Shown: positions 30,670 through 34,742 of the stretch, one piece after another
Numbering within the stretch: the first letter of the stretch is position 1
Layout: every line of letters starts with the position of its first letter
Assembly: GCA_946415345.1 (NCBI GenBank)
Contig: CAMKRY010000009.1
Span: forward strand, 1-34,742
DNA from: an uncultured Bacteroidales bacterium
GTDB lineage: Bacteria > Bacteroidota > Bacteroidia > Bacteroidales > UBA932
Reading direction: 5' to 3'
Length of the DNA: 34,742 nt
Position numbers and translations under genes: made by a program
Notes under the pieces: generated by a model
What the model saw: the letters and a program-made list of their open reading frames with translations, nothing else
What the model was told of the DNA's origin: nothing
Databases searched by the model: none

Positions 30670-32018
30670 AGCAGATCCTGCCGCAGCTTCTCCACATACC
30701 GGTCGATGCGGTGGAGCTCGTCGGGGATGGGGATGCTCTGGGGGCAGTGCGAGAGGCACTCGCCGCAGCCGATGCAGTGGTCGGCCTGGCGGAGCGTCGG
30801 GATGGCGCGGTCGTAGCTCACGAGATAAGCCCGTTTCAACTTCTCATAGTCCTTCTGCTCGCGGCTCTGGGCGTAACTACCCTCGGTGACGGCGCTATTG
30901 TAGTGCTTGAAGATGCCGGGGATGTCGATGCCCCAGGGGCAGGGCATGCAGTACTTGCAGTCGGTGCAGTTGACCAGCGGGAATTCCTTGTACTGCACCG
31001 CCATCCTCTCCATGAATTCCAACTCTTCCTCTGTCAGGGGCCTGAAGTGCGAGAAGGTCTTGACGTTCTCCGTGAGCACGTCCATGTTGGTCATGCCGCT
31101 GAGGATGCAGAGCACGCGGGGATAGGTCCCGCAGAAACGGAAGGCCCAGGACGCGGCGGAGCTGTCGGGCTCGCGCTGGCGCAGCTGCGCCGAGATGCTC
31201 TCGGGGACATTGGCGAGACGGCCGCCGAGCAGCGGCTCCATGATGACGATGGGGATCCCGCGCTTGTCGAGTTCGGCATAGAGGTAGTCGGCGTTGACGT
31301 TGCGGACCCCGTCGGCGTGCTTCCAGTCGATATAGTTCATCTCGATCTGGCAGAAGTCCCAGTGCATCTCGTCGCTGTCGTGGAGGCCGATGAGGGCGTC
31401 GAATTCATGCTGGGCGCCATGGAAGGAAAAACCGAGGTTGCGGATGCGTCCGGCGGCCTTTTCCGCCAGCAGGAAGTCGATCATGCCGTTGTCCACATAG
31501 CGGTCGCGATAGGCCTCGACGCCGCCGCGGCCGATGGCATGGAGCAGGTAGTAGTCGAAGTAATCGGTCTTCAGCTGCTCGAACGACGCGCGGTACATGG
31601 CGATGCTGCTCTCCCGGTCGTGCGGGCCGAAGTTGGAGAGCTTGGTGGCGATGTAGTAGGACTCTCTCGGATGGCGGCTCAGGGCGATGCCGGCGGCCTT
31701 TTCGGACTGGCCCATGAGATAGGCCGGGGAGGTATCGAAGTAGTTGATGCCGTGGGCGATGGCGTAGTCCACCATCTCGTTGACGGCCTCCTGGTCGATG
31801 ACCTGATCGCCGTCGGGACCGGGGATCATCGGCCAGCGCATGCAGCCGAAACCGATGAGGGACACCCTGTCCCCGTTCACGGGATTCTCGCGATAGATCA
31901 TTTCGCCGGGGCCTTCTTCAGTAGCGGGGGCCTTGGCGGCCTTCTTGGGGGAACATCCCGCCGCGGCGGCACCAAGGGCCAAGGCGCCGCTCAGTTTGAG
32001 GAATTCTCTTCTTTCCAT
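30666..32018 (-). CDS. Tat-exported aldo/keto reductase with 4Fe-4S dicluster domain
   Basis: A 450-residue protein. The N-terminus MERREFLKLSGALALGAAAAGC is a twin-arginine signal (RREFLK, R3-R4) ending in a lipobox-like AAGC, so the protein is probably a periplasmic lipoprotein exported folded. Residues about 50-340 are an aldo/keto reductase barrel (VSLIGFGCMRWPM, NYFDTSPAY, DYYLLHAIGRGG, FSFHGA). The C-terminus has a CTDCKYCMPCPWGIDIP half-site and a CIGCGECLSHCPQSIPIP cluster motif. Substrate unknown. It lies three bases after the Fe-S membrane protein, which may pass electrons to it. Confidence 0.9.
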   Translation of the reverse strand: MERREFLKLSGALALGAAAAGCSPKKAAKAPATEEGPGEMIYRENPVNGDRVSLIGFGCMRWPMIPGPDGDQVIDQEAVNEMVDYAIAHGINYFDTSPAYLMGQSEKAAGIALSRHPRESYYIATKLSNFGPHDRESSIAMYRASFEQLKTDYFDYYLLHAIGRGGVEAYRDRYVDNGMIDFLLAEKAAGRIRNLGFSFHGAQHEFDALIGLHDSDEMHWDFCQIEMNYIDWKHADGVRNVNADYLYAELDKRGIPIVIMEPLLGGRLANVPESISAQLRQREPDSSAASWAFRFCGTYPRVLCILSGMTNMDVLTENVKTFSHFRPLTEEELEFMERMAVQYKEFPLVNCTDCKYCMPCPWGIDIPGIFKHYNSAVTEGSYAQSREQKDYEKLKRAYLVSYDRAIPTLRQADHCIGCGECLSHCPQSIPIPDELHRIDRYVEKLRQDLL

Positions 32019-32021
32019 AGG

Positions 32022-33488
32022 CTAGTCGCTTAAGTGGTCGTAACGGCCGTTGACGGTGATGGCGCTGATCGGGCGCACCGGGCAGAGGTTCTCGCAGGCG
32101 CCGCAGCCGATGCAGAAGGCAGGATCGACCGTCGGGACGCTCAGGCCGCCTTCGGTCTCGACCATGGTGATGGCCCCGACGGGGCAATGGCGGGCGCAGT
32201 TGCCGCAGCTGGTCCCCTTCTCGGCGACGCAGAGCTCGCGGTTGATGCTGGCGATGCCGACATGGTAACGGGTCTTTTCCTCCCTGGTGATCGGGCGGAT
32301 GGCGCCGCTCGGGCAGATTTCGCTGCAGCGGGTGCATTCGGGACGGCAGTAACCGCGCTCGAAGGACATCTCCGGCTGCATGAAACGGTCGAGGTTGTCG
32401 GAGGGGCGGAGGACGTTATTCGGGCACTGGGCCACGCAGAGCTGGCAGGCGGTGCAGCGGCGGTAGAAGTCCTTGATGCTCTTGGATCCCGGCGGGGTGA
32501 CGGGCACTTCGCGCTCGGGAATCGTCTTATCCTTGATAGGGGCGAACCCGCCGTCGGTCTTTTTCTCCTGGGCCTTCACCGCGGCGGCGCCGATCACGAG
32601 GGCCGTGCCGGTCAGGAAGGCGCGGCGGCCGTCGTCGGGGGTCGCGGGCTCCGCCTTGGCGTTTTTCCAGGCGAAGCGGTATTTCAGGGCGCCGAAGCGG
32701 CAGGTGTCGAGGCAGTTGAAGCAGGTGACGCAGCGGCTGTGGTCGATGCTGTGGGTGCCGAGGTCGATGCAGGAAGCCTTGCAGGCGTGCTCACAGGCCT
32801 TGCAGTTCTTGCATTTGTCCTTGTTGATCATCGGGCGGAACATCGCGAAGCGCGACAGGAAACCGAGGGTCGTTCCCACCGGGCAGATGTTGTTGCAGTA
32901 GTCGCGGCCGCCCCGCCAGGCCAGGACGATGACGAGAACGAGGGTCGTCGCCGCCACGATGAGGGTCGGCGGGCTGCGGAGCCAGACCACGTGCTCATAG
33001 AAGGCATAGCTGCCGGCTCGTTCGGCCATGCCAGCGAACCAGTTGTTGAGCCAGAGGGCCACCGGCTGGAACAGATTCTGGACGATGCGTCCCCAGGCGC
33101 TGTAGGGAGCCAGAATGGCCGCCAGGGCCTGCAGGCCGACCAGCAGGAGGATGACGAACAGGGCCCAGATGCCGTAGCGGAGCCACTTGTTCTCCTTTTT
33201 ATAATGGTAGGGGCGTTTGTGCTTGCGGGGGCGGTGGTGCAGAGCCGCAACGCCGTCCTGGAACACGCCGAGCGGGCAGATGACGCTGCAGTAGACGCGG
33301 CCGAAGACCAGGGTCAGCAGGACCAGCAGAACGATGATGCCGACGTTGGCGGCCATGACGGCCGGCAGGAACTGGATCTTGGCCATCCATCCCAGCCAGA
33401 GATGCAGCACGCCGGTGAAATCCAACAGGAGCAGCGTGATGCCGAGCCAGAAGAATACCGCAAAAGTGATCCGGAGTTTTTTGAGCAT
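32022..33488 (-). CDS. NapH/NapG-like fused polyferredoxin membrane protein with internal Tat motif
   Basis: A 488-residue protein. The N-terminal half is a NapH/NosR-like membrane unit with about five helices and two CxxxCP motifs (VYCSVICPLG, DYCNNICPVG). A ferredoxin pair follows (CKNCKACEHACKASC, CVTCFNCLDTC). At R288-R289 an internal twin-arginine motif (GRRAFLTG) precedes a hydrophobic stretch (TALVIGAAAV). The C-terminal part is NapG-like, with further clusters (CTACQLCVAQCP, CTRCSEICP, CGNCARHCP, CIGCGACENLCP). It likely carries electrons across the inner membrane, perhaps to the reductase encoded next. I start at the ATG at 33488; a TTG at 33515 lies in the promoter box. Confidence 0.88.
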   Translation of the reverse strand: MLKKLRITFAVFFWLGITLLLLDFTGVLHLWLGWMAKIQFLPAVMAANVGIIVLLVLLTLVFGRVYCSVICPLGVFQDGVAALHHRPRKHKRPYHYKKENKWLRYGIWALFVILLLVGLQALAAILAPYSAWGRIVQNLFQPVALWLNNWFAGMAERAGSYAFYEHVVWLRSPPTLIVAATTLVLVIVLAWRGGRDYCNNICPVGTTLGFLSRFAMFRPMINKDKCKNCKACEHACKASCIDLGTHSIDHSRCVTCFNCLDTCRFGALKYRFAWKNAKAEPATPDDGRRAFLTGTALVIGAAAVKAQEKKTDGGFAPIKDKTIPEREVPVTPPGSKSIKDFYRRCTACQLCVAQCPNNVLRPSDNLDRFMQPEMSFERGYCRPECTRCSEICPSGAIRPITREEKTRYHVGIASINRELCVAEKGTSCGNCARHCPVGAITMVETEGGLSVPTVDPAFCIGCGACENLCPVRPISAITVNGRYDHLSD

Positions 33489-33512
33489 GGGGCGAACCGT
33501 TTGGTGTTTAGG

Positions 33513-33520
33513 CAAATATA
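33513..33520 (-). promoter_or_regulatory. Promoter -7 box of the Fe-S protein/reductase operon
   Basis: TATATTTG on the minus strand, 24 bases before the ATG at 33488, in the divergent interval shared with tatA. Confidence 0.65.
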
Positions 33521-33548
33521 ATGATTTTCATTTTCTGCACAAAATGTT

Positions 33549-33556
33549 TATCTTTG
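33549..33556 (+). promoter_or_regulatory. Promoter -7 box of tatA-tatC
   Basis: TATCTTTG, 37 bases before the tatA ATG. The divergent box at 33513-33520 allows the Tat machinery and its likely substrates to be expressed from one interval. Confidence 0.65.
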
Positions 33557-33593
33557 TGTGATTGAAAAAGTTAAACGAATAATCCACAATACT

Positions 33594-33806
33594 ATGCAGG
33601 TCACTCCACTGCTTTTCGGCTCCCTCGGTTTCTGGGAGATCCTCCTGATCGTCCTGGCCTTCCTCCTCCTTTTCGGCGGCAAGAAGATTCCCGAGCTCAT
33701 GCGCGGGCTCGGCAAAGGCGTCAAGAGCTTCAAGCAGGGCATGAACGAGGCGGAGCAGGAAATCAAGGCCTCCGCGGACGACACGCCCAAGGATAAGACG
33801 GAGTAG
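33594..33806 (+). CDS. tatA: Twin-arginine translocase subunit TatA
   Basis: A 70-residue protein with a short N-terminal membrane helix ([16 protein letters not shown]), the [16 protein letters not shown] hinge and amphipathic helix, and a charged tail, all typical of TatA/E. It forms the pore-like assembly for export of folded Tat substrates. The ATG at 33594 is preferred to the earlier frame start at 33558, which adds a non-homologous stretch. No tatB is seen, as is usual for minimal TatAC systems in this phylum. Confidence 0.93.
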   Translation: MQVTPLLFGSLGFWEILLIVLAFLLLFGGKKIPELMRGLGKGVKSFKQGMNEAEQEIKASADDTPKDKTE

Positions 33807-33809
33807 CGC

Positions 33810-34559
33810 GTGGCTTCCCGGGGCGGCGAGATGTCCTTCTGGGACCATCTGGACGAGCTGAGGGGAGCACTGATCCGCTCGGTCGTCTATATCGTCGTCC
33901 TTTTTGTCGTCGGGTTCTTCTTCAAGGAGATTCTTTTCGACGGCGTCGTCCTGCGCCCGACCCGGCCGGACTTCTGGCTCTACCGCCTGCTGGATGTCGA
34001 CCTGGAGATAGATCTCATCAACATCGACATCGCGGCGCAGTTCTTTACCCACATCAAAATCACCTTCCTGATCGCGCTGGTGGCCGCTTTCCCGCTGATC
34101 TGCTATGAGATCTGGCGTTTTGTCGTGCCGGCGCTCTATGAGGCCGAAAAGTCGGTGCTGCGCAAGGCCTTCGCCCTCGGCGGCGGACTGTTCTATCTCG
34201 GGGTCGCCGTCGGCTATTTCGTCGTCATGCCGGTGCTGCTGATGTTCTTCAACGACTACTCCGTCAGCGAAACCGTCGTCAACACCTTCTCGCTGCGCTC
34301 CTATATATCTATATTCACCGCGATGGTCTTCCTGATGGGCATCCTCTTCGAGTTCCCGTCCGTGCTGGCCGTCCTCGGGCATTTCGGCATCGTCCACCGC
34401 GGCATGCTCCGCAAGGGCTGGCGCTACGCCATCATGGTCATCCTCATCCTCTCAGCCGTCCTCACCCCCACCGGCGACCCCTTCACGATGCTCGTCGTCG
34501 CCCTCCCCCTCCTGCTGCTCTATGAGCTCAGCATCCTGATTGTTCCGGTAAAGAAATAA
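33810..34559 (+). CDS. tatC: Twin-arginine translocase subunit TatC
   Basis: A 249-residue polytopic receptor of the Tat system. MSFWDHLDELRGALIRS is the conserved N-terminal signal-binding region. Also visible are the FFTHIKITFLIALVAAFPLICYEIWRFVVPALYEAEK block and about six helices. The start is a GTG at 33810 or the ATG at 33831; the latter gives 242 residues. It lies three bases after tatA, and a terminator hairpin follows immediately after the stop. Confidence 0.94.
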   Translation: MASRGGEMSFWDHLDELRGALIRSVVYIVVLFVVGFFFKEILFDGVVLRPTRPDFWLYRLLDVDLEIDLINIDIAAQFFTHIKITFLIALVAAFPLICYEIWRFVVPALYEAEKSVLRKAFALGGGLFYLGVAVGYFVVMPVLLMFFNDYSVSETVVNTFSLRSYISIFTAMVFLMGILFEFPSVLAVLGHFGIVHRGMLRKGWRYAIMVILILSAVLTPTGDPFTMLVVALPLLLLYELSILIVPVKK

Positions 34560-34561
34560 AA

Positions 34562-34596
34562 AAAGAATCGCAACGCTTTCGCGCCGCGATTCTTTT
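34562..34596. terminator. Bidirectional terminator between tatC and ppdK
   Basis: Arms AAAGAATCGC (34562-34571) and GCGATTCTTT (34586-34595) form a 10-bp stem with A-rich and T-rich flanks, suitable for both convergent genes. A second small stem, TTCCACGG/CCGTGGAA, lies at 34603-34623. Confidence 0.8.
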
Positions 34597-34632
34597 CTTA
34601 GATTCCACGGACAAGCCGTGGAAAGACGGTGG

Positions 34633-34742
34633 TTACTTGCTCTGGGCGATCTGCGCCTGGGCCGCGGCGAGGCGGGCGATCGGGACACGGAACGGGGAGC
34701 AGGAGACGTAGTCGATGCCGATGGTGTTGAAGAACTCGATGG
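34633..34742 (-). CDS. ppdK: Pyruvate, phosphate dikinase, C-terminal end (truncated by window edge)
   Basis: Reading inward from the window edge on the minus strand gives [20 protein letters not shown], then [15 protein letters not shown] and a TAA at 34633-34635. [20 protein letters not shown] is the characteristic end of pyruvate, phosphate dikinase, with the catalytic cysteine in VSCSP. The enzyme interconverts pyruvate/ATP/phosphate and PEP/AMP/PPi. Only the last 36 residues are present. Confidence 0.92.
   Translation of the reverse strand, partial: IEFFNTIGIDYVSCSPFRVPIARLAAAQAQIAQSK

Overview
This window reads as chromosomal DNA of a GC-rich member of the Bacteroidales (phylum Bacteroidota), probably a host-associated or uncultured lineage. 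The basis is the gene content (BT_3928-type DoxX-like protein, OprO/P-type porin, fimbrillin-like lipoproteins, SusC-type TonB plug sequences, PIN-PhoH) and the promoters: most genes that start a transcript have a TAnnTTTG box (the Bacteroidota -7 element), sometimes with a TTG/TTTG -33 element 19-20 bp upstream. No rRNA or tRNA gene, CRISPR array or prophage was seen.

Layout. (1) 1-3771, minus strand: a tight run of nucleotidyltransferase, CPBP membrane protease, DASS anion transporter and a truncated OprO/P porin. (2) 3844-6873: a small DivIC/FtsB-like gene; tmk coupled to a DoxX-like membrane protein; folP. (3) 6874-9794: a RAYT-type HUH transposase and a C69 dipeptidase, bracketed by two pairs of REP-like hairpins. 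(4) 9795-16447, minus: folC coupled to a 1731-residue alpha-2-macroglobulin-like protein. (5) 16507-19743, plus: a PurL-derived protein without the usual substrate motif, PIN-PhoH, and a phosphoglycolate-phosphatase-like HAD enzyme. (6) 19730-28728: an accessory region, partly lower in GC, with a stand-alone TonB plug lipoprotein, two copies of a macro-like gene, two small-ORF plus fimbrillin-like lipoprotein pairs, an MqsR-like/Panacea toxin-antitoxin module, an Rpn-like remnant, an MBL-fold lipoprotein and a cluster of palindromic repeats. (7) 28961-34742: a uracil-DNA-glycosylase-like gene coupled to an acyltransferase; a Tat-dependent Fe-S aldo/keto reductase with a NapH/NapG-like Fe-S membrane protein; divergent tatA-tatC; and the 3' end of ppdK.

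The strongest unusual signal is a set of short palindromic elements. One of about 143 bp sits in frame inside folC and adds about 48 residues. A different one of about 90 bp sits in frame in the HAD gene, with a related fragment at 27031. Four hairpins of a third family bracket the RAYT transposase, and two tandem 76-77 bp elements lie at 26713-26874. In-frame palindromic insertions recall the Rickettsia palindromic elements, which are not known to me from this phylum. Other points of interest are the paired small ORFs, the internal twin-arginine motif in a polytopic Fe-S protein beside tatAC, the PurL-derived pseudoenzyme, and two divergent promoters whose -7 boxes lie back to back with the same 2-bp gap.
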